DNA of 64,000 nt from Chondrosia reniformis (GCA_947172415.1 OX359198.1:2387401-2451400); one strand, 5' to 3'; positions 42,990 through 56,500 are shown, numbered from the stretch's first letter. Notes: generated from the letters alone by a model not told the origin. Program-made: numbers and translations.

Positions 42990-44345
42990 CTACAACACTT
43001 TGAATTCATATGGAAGTACGTAATTGTACGTTTGATTTGATACAAATGTCTTACCAGTGTCAGGTGATTGACTGACATCCTTAAGGACACTCTGTTCTGA
43101 TAATGTGCTCTGTATAGAACTGGTAGTACTGGAGTCTGCAGTACTGATTTGATCCAGCAAGGCTCTGCCTACTTCTTTGTGCACTTCATTACAGAGCTTC
43201 TCTGAAGTGTCCACCAGCAGTTGGGAAAACTGCTTTAAGGTTGCTGTTAGCAATCAAATGGTCTAAATACAATCTGTTTGAATCTTCACAGGCTGTGGCA
43301 TTCTCTATTTTCTCTTTCAAAGTCTTGTCAATCATGTTCCTCTCATACAAATGATCACACAACTGTGGCAGACTTAATTCTTTTAATAAGTGTGCATTTG
43401 GTTTGATAATGCTCTCAACTGAAGCTACAGATCTTTTGGTTGACATAGTACTATAGTCACCTGCTGGTATAGCATAATACAGATATCTTATGATGGTATA
43501 TACATATAAAAATGCAATCATTTTAACTAATAATACATATACGTACTTTTATACACATTTATTTTATTTTGTCATTGTGACAAAATGTCAAAAGGCTACT
43601 TAATATTGAATATATGATGATGAATAATTGATATGAGAGCATACAAGTCTTTAATGGTGTATATAGAAAGGAGTTTATCTTTATCTGTGGAAGTACAATT
43701 CATGTTTGTAATAATTCTAAGTATTTTCACTATGTACGTATATTGCTAATCAATCTAATCAAGTGTTGTCAATGTTCTGTACAAAAGGTTGCAAACCCAT
43801 GGCCAAGGACAGATAACTACTATGTATATTTTCATTGATGACTTTGAAAATACTATACAATAACTAGTACCTAAAGAGGTTCTTTAGTGTACTATATAGT
43901 TAAAGGAAATATTTTTTAATAAACATGAAGCAGAGTATAAATTAAAGCAAGCTGGTTAAATTATTAATTTAAAGGGCAACAGTAAAGAATGCAAAATTTA
44001 ATACATAAGCTATATACCTTGCTGATCTTTTTTTGGAGTTGCTTTAGCTCCTGAATCATCCTTGAAGGTTGAACCTACGTACATTCAACAAATGTACATT
44101 CTAAGAGGAACTAATTTACAGATTAAAACAAATAAAAACTTACCTTTTGTAGAAAGATTACAATGAAAACTTAAACTGTCAATAGATGTAACTCCATGTA
44201 GAGACACATTTTAATAAGGTGGATCTTTACAAGTGGACCCACAATTTGGTACAAGAGTGAGAAATGGAGGATACATATCTACTGTAAAGTCATCTTTTAA
44301 TTTCTTTTTATTTCCAATTTGATACACAATATCTTCTTTCTCAAT
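42990..44345 (-). pseudogene. Broken duplicate of the ZU5/CARD gene (3' part)
   Basis: Exons align one to one with 49496-50790. 44144-44345 (IEKEDIVYQIGNKKKLKDDF) has an in-frame TAA at about 44211 where the intact copy has Glu. 44018-44074 is intact. 43055-43463 (CARD-like) lacks 8 nt near 43247 and shifts frame. The second CARD-like exon is missing altogether: the sequence jumps near 42960 to the intergenic repeat. Upstream, a MITE fragment (44355-44480) and the unrelated gene at 44623 replace the ZU5 exon. It is a pseudogene. Confidence 0.8.
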
Positions 44346-44622
44346 CTGTATAAACAAAAGTTAAATAAAAACATTCAAAAATGAAGTTAAAAGTAGGGAT
44401 GGCACTATAACAGTGATTGGCACATCTAGGAAAAGTAACGAAACAAGAAAGTGATCATATGGTAAGGCTAACATTGAAGCTGGGGAATATAGTTCTCTAC
44501 AAGGGGGAAGGGGGAGAAAGGAGGGGCAAGAGAAGGGGAAAAGAAGGGAAAGTCCAATTAAAAAGTAAATTTTGTAGAACAATACTTTTAATGAATGATT
44601 TACAGGAATAGCTCTTTTAAGA

Positions 44623-46757
44623 TTAATAGAAATCTATACTCCACATTTTCCTTGGCATCCAAAGCATCAATCTTCTTAAATGGTATGAAGCGGGGTTAGG
44701 CTGGGAGGTGTAATGGGTTATTTGAGGTGGATACCACCAAATCTTAAGTGATGCTGTAAGTTTTCCCTTTGCAATGAAGAGTGAACGGCCAATCGTGGCT
44801 CTATCTGTGGGTTTAACACTTTTTTCCCAGCCTTGAGGTAGTCTAAGACTATAATCAATGTTGTGCCTCTTCAAAAAGGTCACCAACTGGTCATGAGATG
44901 TGGAGGCTCCCTAAAATGAAACATGGAACAAGATATCTGTATAGTAGATATATGATTGGTAAGGGTAATATTTTTTGGTTTGTAACTTGCATGCAGTGCA
45001 TGTGCATATACATACTTGATTCGTGCTGTATAGCTGATTATGTATAATACACCATGCATGCAGGAATTTATACTATACTACATTACTAAACACATCAACA
45101 TGAATTATATATACCTCAGACGGTCCAGATGCCAATGTAGTAGTTGATGTGCTTGTTTTGTGTTCACTAACAGCCATCAGTTTTGTTGGAGGAGTTCCTA
45201 GACCCTCGGATTCAGTACAAGTGGCCACCTAAAAATATGTATATATATCCCTATGCCATGCCAATGTAATTATAACTAGAGAACAATAAAAATTTTCTAC
45301 AAAAATAGTGAAGATGTAGGGATGGCACAAAAAGCATAGAAACAAGAAAGGGATGTTACACAGTGAAGCATTAGCTATATATGCACGAATCATACAACAC
45401 CCTTGCTTGTAGGATTCATGCATAGCTAATGCTTCACTGTGTAACATCCCTTTCTTGTTTCTATGCTTTTTGTGCCATCCCTACATCTTCACTATTTTTG
45501 TAGAAAATTTTTATTGTTCTCTAGTTTCTGTACTTTTTATGGAGCATAAGCTAGGAATTCGTTGTATTTTAAACCACTTTGGTTTTGCAATCTTCGACTG
45601 ATTATGACGTCATTAAAATGGCGAATTTATTGAGGTCTTGACTCTTGAGCCATGAAAACTGTCATACTCAATAATAGCGTTATCGCTCTCGCTTCTACAA
45701 AAGAATACAGCTCGGAAAATTTAGAGTAATTTCGATTAAGAAGTAGTCCGAAGGCTTATTTCGTTTTTTAGTTACAGCGGGCGAAGAAGATGAAGAAGAT
45801 GAAGAAGAAAACGAAAATGGGAGATTTCAAAGTTCGTTCGTTTGCCAACGATACACGGTCGCTTGCCTTCAAGGCCAATTTATAGCATGTTTGTTCTATA
45901 TTCAACTCTACATAGTCTCGTTTTGGCGATTTTCAGCCTAATTCGGAATTTCGCTCCTATACCAATGTATGGGGAAAACGAAACAACCCGTACCATCCCT
46001 ACATAGAGAGTACTACCGTACTCTCTGATATACATGCTTGACTATATATTATTCAGCATGCTGTTGGTATATACACACATAATAACCTTTAAAATGACTT
46101 CTGTAATTGCAGAATCAAGAGGAGCATTGGAGTTGACAGTCACCGAGAATGATGGTGGAAACAAGGTAGTGGATGCCATGGAAATAACCGGACTTGAAGA
46201 CATCTATGGACAGTAAAGTAACTTAAAGTTTATATACTTCATATTAAATTTATTTACAAGATGTGAAGGAATTTTAATGCTCAAATGCACTTAGTCTGAT
46301 ATTGTTATTTCTTTATGCATACCTCATATATTGATGTATTTCCTATAACAGCGGTAGTTGTACATGTGCCTTCAATAGACCTAGTGATTAGTGTCACATT
46401 TGTGGGAGTAGTTGGTAAATTGCTGGAACTATCTCTTGAAACCTAAAATTTATATACAGTTATCATATAGAGGGTGGAAGTATGCAAGTATACGCTTACA
46501 TTGAGAGAATCAGTTGCAGCTAGTGATCGTTCTGCAGCCTTCCTGTGATATCCACAGGTACACTGGAATTCCTTTCCAAGGACATTTGTGGTTGCTAGGT
46601 GAAATGATTTTCTAGGACACCTGTCAATGTTTGCCAGTTCCTTTCCCCATCGAGATTCCTTTGCTGGCTTTTGGCCTTTATGAAAGGTAAAAACTCCCTT
46701 TGCATAGTCAATAAGACGTCTTCTCCATTCACTTTCCGATGGTCCAGTCTTTGGCAT
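44623..46757 (-). CDS. Four-exon gene of unknown function with DUF6729-like C-terminus
   Basis: Exons 46500-46757 (86 codons, ATG, MPKTGPSESEWRRRL), 46323-46442 (40), 45115-45228 (38) and 44623-44910 (96 with stop), all phase 0 with GT/AG borders; 259 residues. Exon 1 is basic and has a Cys/His cluster (DRCPRKSFH, FQCTCGYH). Exons 2-3 are Ser/Thr-rich and probably disordered. Exon 4 reads ASLKIWWYPPQ then YHLRRLMLWMPRKMWSIDF, which resembles the start of the DUF6729 domain (WWYPPxP ... FLWxPRxMW); the rest of that domain is absent, so the protein may be truncated. A 249-bp hairpin element lies in its second intron. It is not related to the ZU5/CARD genes on either side. Confidence 0.6.
45276..45524. 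mobile_element. 249-bp near-perfect hairpin element
   Basis: Arms of about 105 bp, beginning CTAGAGAACAATAAAAATTT and its inverse, appear to match without mismatch up to GCATTAGCTAT, around a short loop. GTAGGGATGGC lies inside each arm, linking it to the other GGGATGGC elements. The adjacent 45530-46028 segment ends in the same GAGAGTACTACCGTACTCTC terminus, so a larger element (about 45276-46028) is likely. Confidence 0.75.
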
Positions 46758-47059
46758 AGTGATTACATATAATTCATCGTTGAAACTGCAGCTTGTGTGT
46801 CCCACTACTCTATATATATACTACTACAATGCTGACTCAATGGGCCAAGACAGCAACCACAATAACAACACTGAGTCACCCAATCACAGAAGTCACAACT
46901 GATCATGACCTTTATGTGCTTTACTCTATATGGTATTTTCTCCTGCAATTCTTGTATACTTATATCTGCAGAAGTTTCATGCATTTGTTATGTTTGTACA
47001 TTGTGTTGTTCTTTGTATGCATTTATGTATTAAAACTAAGCTTGCCAGTTAATTGTTAA

Positions 47060-49095
47060 TTTCCTCTTTCCCACACTTAGTCACTACTTGCCAAGACTCA
47101 CGATTATATGAAGCAAGCATATATACATGAATTTGCTATAGCTATTTGCGTGCTTTCTAGATCTGTTTATATATGTATGGTGAATGTAAGCAACCATACA
47201 TAATTTTGTAGTGTATAGAACCATAGAACCACACTTCAGGCAATGTATACGTGCTATTCTCAACAGTATACGTTTATAATTGAGTGAATCCGTTTGTAAG
47301 GGTGATCTGCCGCAACAACATATGATTCTTAGTCACACACCCGCTTGCCAACTAATTTCCTCATCTGAAGTTGTGTCATTCATGAATTTAAAGTAAGTAT
47401 CTTTACTACCGAAGCTAGCAATTTTTGTATAGGTCATTTCTAACTCGATATATTGTTTGTGTGTTCAACTTCGTAAGGTAACTATTCTAATAAATCAGTA
47501 TACTATTTGCGCTCGATCGAGAGCCCATTCTAAATGTAGTGAATAAGTCTACCAGCCTTTGAAGGCCTATAGAATGGAATTCAAAATCGTTTAAGCGCGT
47601 GTACTTCGAGTAAACTTACGCATTTTATCATTTATTGTTGATTACAACGGCCGTAACGTCTCTGTCATTTGGCGTGAAGCAAGATGTTCCAAATTGTTCC
47701 AAATTGTACGCCTTATTTAGGAGATATTGCACAATGTATGTCTGTCTAAGTCACACGCGATATTGTGCAATTTGTTCCAAATTGTTCCAAATGTTGCGCA
47801 AGACGTTCCAATGTTCAATGTTCCAAAATTTGGAGAACTGTATCGGCGGCGGAGCGATTAGTGCACGATGCATATGGGAAGCCTGATTTTATACTCCCCC
47901 TCTAGGAGGGAACAATTAACATTAATCCAGTGGAAAGATAGAAAATGTCAGGTAACAAAATATTTTAATCACCACATCTATTGCTCCCTAGCTCAGTGTG
48001 TGTCTTAATGAATATAACCACTCTTATGAAAGTGCAGATCTATATACATGCATATAAACCCAGTAGTAGCACATTACATATATAGTTTGCCCACAAGAAT
48101 ATACTAAAGCATATGCATATATAATATGTCAATTATTAATGCCTAAAGTCAGCAAGGACACGTACACTATTAGCATATAATTTATCTTTAGTCCATTATA
48201 TATATTGTATATATAGTTGTTCGGTTTATATTTACAATTTATTATAATTACATAATGTATATATAAGTTAAAATTTGATTAGGTGAACAGATTACACTTT
48301 ATAATAACCATCAAAATAAATTTGGTAATAAATATAGGATTACAAAATTTTAATATTGAAATATTGAAATAACATGTACAATGTCAGCTTGCTCACGTTC
48401 GAAGATACCAAGATACAGGTTTCAACATTACAAAGTTCACAATAAACAGTCTTTCAGCGCACTCATGATCAGTACAAGCATTGTAGCTCCCATCCAACAA
48501 AGGAGCAATATTCACTGCCCAATATTTAGCTTGTTTTGTCACCTTGCTTGGGACTGGTATCTCTAGTGATTCCATGTATATACAAGCACAGAGCCAGTGC
48601 TGAGTTTAAAGGTGAATCTATATATAACACTTTAATTTGAATTCGTGATGTGCACGTGGTTCTATTATTTGTATTATAAACAGATATATGTATATATATG
48701 ATATCATCACTGTTCACAGAGAGAAGATGTATGACTGCATGTCTCCGGATCCTTTATTTTTATACATAATCAATGTATAGTAGTATAGATTGAGTGTATA
48801 TATATTTTCATATATACACATGTACAATTGTGCAAATTTGCACTTTAATCCAACCCTTGATCCCTATAATATAATGAAGCATTTTGCCTCACACCATATA
48901 TTCTTATTAAAAGGCATATATAAGCTAACAATCAAATTTATAAATTAAGCACCAACTAATTAAATTTACAAATTAATCATTTAATAAAAACTAGGATACA
49001 AACAAAATATATTACAATAATAATAGTTAGTTAACAAAAGCTAACATTCATGCAATGTTTGAATTAAAACAAGACTCAAGCACAGAATATTTGGT
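47060..49095. other. Intergenic region 3' of the ZU5/CARD gene
   Basis: 47660-47840 has repeats of ATTGTTCCAAA. 47870-48640 is the third copy of the intergenic repeat block. The rest is AT-rich with no supported gene. Confidence 0.5.
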
Positions 49096-52000
49096 TTAGA
49101 TTAATTTAAAAAAATTGTCAATTCTCTTTGCCAATTCTCTGTGAGGAGCATGTTCCTCGTCTCTGGTAAGTGATTCTGACAGTGCCTTCAGCTTAGTACT
49201 GATACTTGGCTCATTAACTAGCAAGATGAATAGTTCAGTATTGGCAGCACTTACAGGCAAACTGGGAGCCATCTTGCACAGGTCTTTGGGACCTATAACT
49301 CCATTTTGGAGAAGTGAAGTGGAGATCCTCCGAACATCACATTTTGAATGAAAGTAATCATGGAAAAGACTGCTGCACAGGAATGACCTTATCCTCTCAT
49401 TGAGGTCATCACCTGCAACAAGACCATATACACAGTAAAGGCTAGAGTCAAGGAAAGTACGTAATTGCATGCTTGATTTGTTATAAATGTCTTACCAGTG
49501 TCAGGTGATTGACTGACATCCTCAAGGTGACTCTGTTCAGACAGTGTGCTCTGTATAGAACTGGTAGTACTGGAGTCTGCAGTACCGATTTGATCCAGCA
49601 GGGCTCTGCCTACCTTTTTGTGCACTTTATTACAGAGCTTCTCTGAAGTGTCCACTAGCAGTTGGGCAAACTGCTTTAAGGTTGAGATTGTGCTGTTAGC
49701 AATCAAATGGTCTATATACAATCTGTTCGAATCTTCACAGGTTGTGGCATTCTCTATTTTCTCTTTCAAAGTCTTGTCAATCATGTTCCTCTCATACAAA
49801 TGATCACACAAATGTGGCAGGCTTAATTCTTTTAAGAGGTGTGTGTACATTGGTTTGATAATGCTCTCAACTGAAGCTGCAGATGTTTTGGTTGACATAC
49901 TATAGTCACCTGCTGGTAAAGCATATGCAGATATCTTATGATGGTAGATATAAAATTTAACTAATAATACATATACGTACTTCTATACACATTCATTTTA
50001 TTTTAGCCAAAATGTGAATAAAATGTCATTGTGACAAAATGTCAAAAGGCTACTTGAATATATGATGATGAATAATTGATATGAGAGCATACAAGTCTTT
50101 AATGGTGTATATAGAAAGGAGTTTATCTTTATCTGTGGAAGTACAATTCCTGTTTGTAATAATTCTAAGTATTTTCACTATGTACGTATATTGCTAATCA
50201 ATCTAATCAAGTGTTGTCAATGTTCTGTACAAAAGATTGCAAACCCATGGCCAAGGACAGATAACTACTATGTATATTTTCATTGATGACTTTGAAAATA
50301 CTATCCAATAACTAGTAACTAAAGAGGTTCTGTAGTGTACTAGTTAAAGGAAATATTTCCTAATAAACATGAAGCAGAGTATAAATTAAAGCAAGCTGGT
50401 TAAATTATTAATTTAAAGGGCAACAGTAAAGAATGCAAAATTTAATACATAAGCTATAATACCTTGCTGATCTTTTTTTGGAGTTGCTTTAGCTCCTGAA
50501 TCATCCTTGAAGGTTGAACCTACGTACATTCAACAAATGTACATTCTAAGAGGAACTAATTTACAGATTAAAACAAATAAAAACTTACCTTTTGTAGAAA
50601 GATTACAATGAAAACTTAAACTGTCAATAGATGTAACTCCTTGTAGAGATACATTTTCATAAGGTGGATCTTTACAAGTGGACCCACAATTTGGTACAAG
50701 AGTGAGAAATGGAGGATACATATCTACTGTAAAGTCATCTTTTAATTTCTTTTTATTTCCAATTTGATACACAACATCTTCCTTCTCAATCTGTATAAGC
50801 AATACAAGGCCAATCCATGCCACACATAATGTACGTATATTAATAAGTGAATAGAATCACATATTGCTAGTTATTTCCCTTTAAACATTTCAAAGGAAGG
50901 TGTAAACTCATAAAGGTATAAAATTTTCAATATTTTATAAGTTTTGCATTCCTAATGTATATTTTGTATATGTATATGTTAGTGACCTCCCAAGAACCAA
51001 GATGGAATGACTGTCCAACAGACACTCTAGATCTATGACCTCTCTAACTACATATGTATAATAAGAGGGCTATACTCACAATACACCTTAAAGGACAGAC
51101 TAAACTAGAATCAAAATAATTTACATAGATTACTACTCCTTTAAGTTGGAAAACCTCAATGAACTGTAAATGACCAGTTTGTTCAAGGTGTCCTTCATGT
51201 TAAAATTTCAGTGTATATTTAAGGCAGGTCAACCTCAAATACTGGTAGCAAATATTATCTTTTAATTAACTGTAATATTCAGAAAAAGGGAATTAATATT
51301 GGATGAGAATACATTATTCATTTTAAGTTATATATACCATATATACAGTAAGAGTAGTAGTTATATACATAATCCTAAATGGTGTGTACTATACCAACCT
51401 GTAAACGTCCAGTAATTACACCATGACAACCAGGCTCCAGTTTACACTTCAATATTTCTCCCCCTTTCAAAAATTTGAAATGACAAGGCTGTCCAACTCT
51501 GCAAAAAACTTTCCAATACTTTTCTAATATCTAGAGGATGCACATAAGTTAAGTAAAACCAGAAAACATTTCAAGAAAAAGAAAAAACAAACCTGGATCC
51601 AAACATGATGTTTGTAAGTAGCAGTTATTCGTGTGGTTATACTACCATCCTCTAACTTGCACTTCCAAGCAGAAGCAAGATATTCAAGAGGATCATTTAA
51701 ACGTGAAGCTTTAGTAAATAGGGTGCAGTGTCCTGTAATGAGAAAATCCCTGCCATTACCTGCCCCTTCATAGTCCTCAAATGTGAACTCATCATTCACA
51801 GGAGAGTGAGGTGCCATCATCATCTTTACTCTGTTAGCGTCTGCGCTCCAGTGAGAAAGGTGGAGGGTGATGGGACTCTTGATGTCTTTACTGTTGTAGT
51901 GGATATACACCACAGGGCTGGCCAGTTTAAAACTATCTGGTGCCACCAGAGGACCATCCATTATAATACCATATCTGATCTGCACCTTCTTATCACAAAC

Positions 52001-52584
52001 AGCTCCCTCTGGTACCTCCAGATGAGTGACGTCAGTCTCCACTGGTCTGTCCTCATCTGGTTCCAAATTGAACTTACCTCCGGTTTGGTCTACTTGAAGA
52101 GACTCAATCCCAAATGGAATCCAACACAGCTGGTCTAGTTGCTCTTCGTGCTCTGTGAAATGGAGAATGTAACACTAAACTACTTACAGATTCTTCAAGC
52201 AAAAGTGTATACTTGTATCCTCCATATAGAGATATGTATGTAAGTAAGTAATGTACTGCACACATATGTACATACAATATACACACCTAATTCACGAGGG
52301 GAGGTGTCACCAGGTTCTTCTGGCTCCAGTGACTCAGAAGCAGACACATGAGAACTCTAACAAGGCAAAGAAATTGCTAGTGATTTATATTTTCCTAAGT
52401 CCTTGTAATAATGCCAATATGTTCTCACATACCTTCTGGAGTGGGTTAGAAAATGTTATAGGCTCTACAAATTTTGATTTCTGTGATTCTACTGATTTGG
52501 AAGATTTCAATTGTACTGTACATATCCTAATCAGTATTCTCAGTTGAACTTACTTTCTTTGATGTCTTCCTCTGACAAAATACT
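49096..52584 (-). CDS. ZU5 domain protein with two CARD-like death-fold domains
   Basis: Nine exons: 52554-52584, 52433-52515, 52288-52357, 51593-52152, 51399-51530, 50589-50790, 50463-50519, 49496-49912, 49096-49412. Phases agree throughout; about 625 residues from the first exon found, and no start codon was located. The ZU5 domain reads VTHLEVPEGAVCDKKVQIRY and KSPITLHLSHWS (51680-52050). A Cys-containing beta-rich region follows (GEILKCKLEPGCHG, LVPNCGSTCKDPPY). Then a CARD-like domain (LLKELSLPHLCDHLYERNMI, KIENATTCEDSNRLYIDHLI) and a second one (LQNGVIGPKDLCKM). In known proteins ZU5 plus death-fold (UNC5, PIDD) acts in apoptosis and NF-kB signalling; role here inferred. The exons are intact, unlike the copy at 42990. 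A small open frame of the lost neighbour (53504) lies upstream. Confidence 0.78.
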
Positions 52585-53349
52585 CTACATATGTATAAAC
52601 ATGACACATCACATAGTTCATATAACATTAATGATGCTATGCATTAAGTAGAAGGCATTGCGAAGTGATTGTTTAACCTTGTGTAAAGACCAGTGTAAGA
52701 GATTAATTGATACTAGTATAATTAATTGATCCAAAATATATCCTTGTAAACCAATACAAACTACGTACTTGCTACAAATAAACTGTATGCATGTTATGTT
52801 ATAGTTCTTGGCAGAATTTAGGGATGTTATTAGGCTCTTCATTCATGTACGTAATGAGATATACTCCAAACAACTTAGTGATTGAACTTAGTGATTACTT
52901 TATGAGCTTAAACTATTTGTGGACTAAATCTTTGCAGTTATTTGTAAATAATTTAATCTGCAAATATGTCTAAAACAATGGTAATCAAATAAACGGAAAC
53001 AATGACTCTTGTATTATTGTGGCTTTTGCAGGTGTATATATATATCCCATGCAACGTTACAATCAGTTAATCAGTTAACAAAACTGGAAAAGTTATACGT
53101 AGTTCCTCTTCCCATGGCAGATTGAGGTGGTGAACACCAATATGAAGCAAACAACAAACAAACAAAACAAACAACAAGTCTGCTACAAATGCAGAAATCA
53201 GTTCTATTGAGAGGAAAAGGGGTGCTCATACAGATCTAACCCAAAACAAAGCTATTACTGTCAAATAAAAGTGAAAATCCTCCATCTTGTAAAGTTTAGC
53301 CTGCAAAGAGTTTCAGTGCATAATCAGATAATAGATATAGGTACTGTTG

Positions 53350-53512
53350 CAGGGACTGCCATCCGTACTTCTCATTTCATTTTTTAAATGTTTTTATTTA
53401 CTTGTTCTTTTATAGGAGTGAGAGCGATAACGCTAATATTGAGTATGATGGTTTTTCATGGCCCCAGAGTCAAGGCTTTAATAAATTCACCACTTTAATG
53501 ACATCATATTAC
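53350..53512. mobile_element. MITE fragment at the breakpoint of the second Roc exon
   Basis: Contains GCCATCCGTACTTCTCATTT and GAGAGCGATAACGCTAATAT; the inverse of the latter is found at 45670-45700. It adjoins exactly the point where homology to the Roc-COR exon stops. Confidence 0.65.
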
Positions 53513-56500
53513 TGGCATTTTCAGCTGCACAGATCCTTTTTTTGAGGAAATAAGGGAGCGCAGCTTGTTGAGGTAATCCTGATCCTTTTTGAGGTCTGAC
53601 TCATTCGTGATATTCTGGTACATCAGGTTGTTGACAAGAAAGGCTACATTCACTGGATCACACACGAGGTGCTCATAGTATGGCTTATCTTCAAGACCGT
53701 TCAACTGAGCCTTAATCTTCTCTAGAGCTTCTCTGTGATTCGGCATAGCCAACAAAGCATCCTTAAATGTGGCCACAAGAAATATCTGAAGATTTGGCAA
53801 CTTTACTTCAGAGGGTAGCTCTGGTTGCCTTTGCGACGTGACATAGATACTAGATAGCAAGTGTTGCATCATATCCCAAACACTCTCAGAACATGGAAGT
53901 GACTCGCAGGTCTGGCTGTCTGGTCGGTAGGTGAGCTCCACTGGTTGGCTGAGCTCTTTAGAAGAATTGAACACTTGAATGTATGTAGCTGGCAAGGTGA
54001 GCAGAAATGGAAGGGAATCTTGAAATGTTGGCTGTCCTCCAGTGTCCAAGAGGTGAACAAAGGTCTTTTCCTTCAACTTCAATTCTTCCAGATTTGTATT
54101 CTCCAATACTTCTTCGCGAGCTTTGATCAGACTAGCCTTTGCCTTGCTAGCTTCACCAAGTGGATACACACAGGTGTGGCCATTGGAGGGGGTGTGTCCT
54201 CTTTGATAGGTGTGACACTAGGTGTGTCAGTTGGAGTTGAGGAGTGAGGAGGTACTTCCACTTCAGCAGGGGGCAAAACTAGCTTCTCCACTATTTCACT
54301 TTCTTCTGCTAAACTGCCATGATCTCCTGGATCGCTAATGACAGGGTATGCCTCCTTCTTGTCATATTCCTTGTCCTTGACTATTCTACGAATTGAGCCC
54401 TCCATTTTGGAATCTGTGACTAAGGTCCACACAGAGGACCCTTCTTCCACCAGGAACTGTTCTGAAGTGACGGCTACCACTTCAGGTCTCGCAAGCACTC
54501 CGGTACTTGTGTCAATCTCTTTTGACTGGTTGTAAACCAGAAGGTACTTCAAACAGGTCTTACCCACAGCAGAGGAGCCTATGAGGACACATCTGACCAC
54601 ATTCACAAAAACAGATCCATGTTTAGCAATGGCTTCTAGGTAGGGCTCGAGCCAGGACTACAAAAAAGTTTTAAAATGATGACTGCCAGCTACACATGCA
54701 CAAGTGTGTAGCTACTTATCTTTGGAGAACAAATCAGTATACAGACAGCAAGTAGCACACAATAACCTGAAAACTTCATTTTATTTTTCATTCATTTATC
54801 AGATTATTCTTATTGTATATAACATTTGGATTGTTTTAACTGTCATAGTCTTAAGAGGCCAACCAAAATTAGCTTCATATGATGTCCATCAAGGCAATAT
54901 AATAATTGTTGCCTAGCAAAAAATGTATAAATTCACCTTCACTGCCCTTTGACAGTGGAAGTGGATTAAACCATATATTTTATACAAACTACCTGCATGG
55001 AAACATAAGCATATAAGAAGTTCTCCTCTAGTTTCAAATGACCTACTAACCCATCCTGAAAGAGATGTATCCTAAGTACTGCCTAGAATGTCTAGAAGGG
55101 GCCATTTCTAGTATCAGCAAATCCCAATTTATAACTAAGGTGTTTGACAAAAGAGAGGATTTTAATCTTGAAATATTCCCAACCTAGATAGCAATATCCC
55201 TCTTGCCCCACCCTATGGTGTATTTATTTCCCGGCTTATAAGGTACTCATGAATTTGCAGTGATTTCCCTTATTTTAATCTAAAGAGTATATAATTGTGT
55301 AGTAAACTCATTAAAGAAAGGTACAAATACTTTAGCCCTAGGTAAATATTACTGTCCCATCAGCCTCTATCTAGTTAAAATAAAATTTAAGCTAAAATAG
55401 TTAGTATGCTTAGGAACTGTCTTGTGTTACCCCATACTCTGTTACTCCACCTATTAAATTGTGTTCATTTATTGATCATGTATCTGATGACAGTACTGTT
55501 ATAATGGCTACTTCAATTTTAAGTATATTAACAGTGCCGTACAGCATTTAGATTCTTTACTCATAAATTCTTCAAGGGGAGGGGCAAAACTGAGGTTCCA
55601 AGTAGCAGGGGGCAAGCACGAAAGTAGAAGAAAGCTATGAAAAACTAATCATCTAGTAGCTAACTATTATAAGTTTGGCTATTCATACATATATTGACAT
55701 CATTCTTATGACAATATTGGAGTCAAATGCTTACTGGAAGAGACTGACTTGCACCAGAGCTATCAGACTCCACAATGCTTTCCTTATCAGCAACACTGTC
55801 TTCATGCTGAAGAAGGAAATATATATTGTATATAAAAATGTAAAAGCCAATCACTTTAAGATTAAAATCAGGCAGATTGTTATGCAGTTTTAAATACAAG
55901 TATTCAACTAAAAACTTCATTGCATACTTCAGTCTCTTGGGAAGGCACTTTTGAAGATACTCTGTTCTTCACATCTTGATCAGTATCTGGCTCTACCTTC
56001 TGTTCTTTATTGTCCTTGTCAGCTGCTGCTTGTAATATTTCAAGAAGGTCCTTATTTTCAGGCTGATTCTAAAGACAAATGCATTTGATAGTCAATTTTA
56101 ATTATTTACAGTATTCAAATGCAATATTATCAATATTTCAGCAGACTCCGCAAATTTAGATAAGTATATATATATGTATGTACAAAGGTGGTTACTGAAT
56201 GATTGAACTTACCTTGCTCAATAAATTTGTTAATTTACCGGTTATATGTATGTTGTTGCATATTTCATTAGAAATTGTTGGTACATTTGGAATTTTATAA
56301 GATTATAAATTAGTTAGCTAAACAGTCAACCAAAATAAGTCAAGTAGACATTAAGTGTCATTAAGTGATCAAACAAAATTCACTTCATTAACCAATAAAT
56401 TTAATAAGCTAGTTTAAAATAAGTTTAATACAGTGGTTTAGTGGCCACTGTTAACTGGAAATTGTATGACTGACAGAAGTAATTCACTGCATATACATTA

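Noticed and set aside
46034-46216. Plus-strand frame ending ITGLEDIYGQ after a good-looking acceptor
   Set aside because: No further plus-strand exons, no homologue recognised, and it adjoins a transposon end; not enough support.
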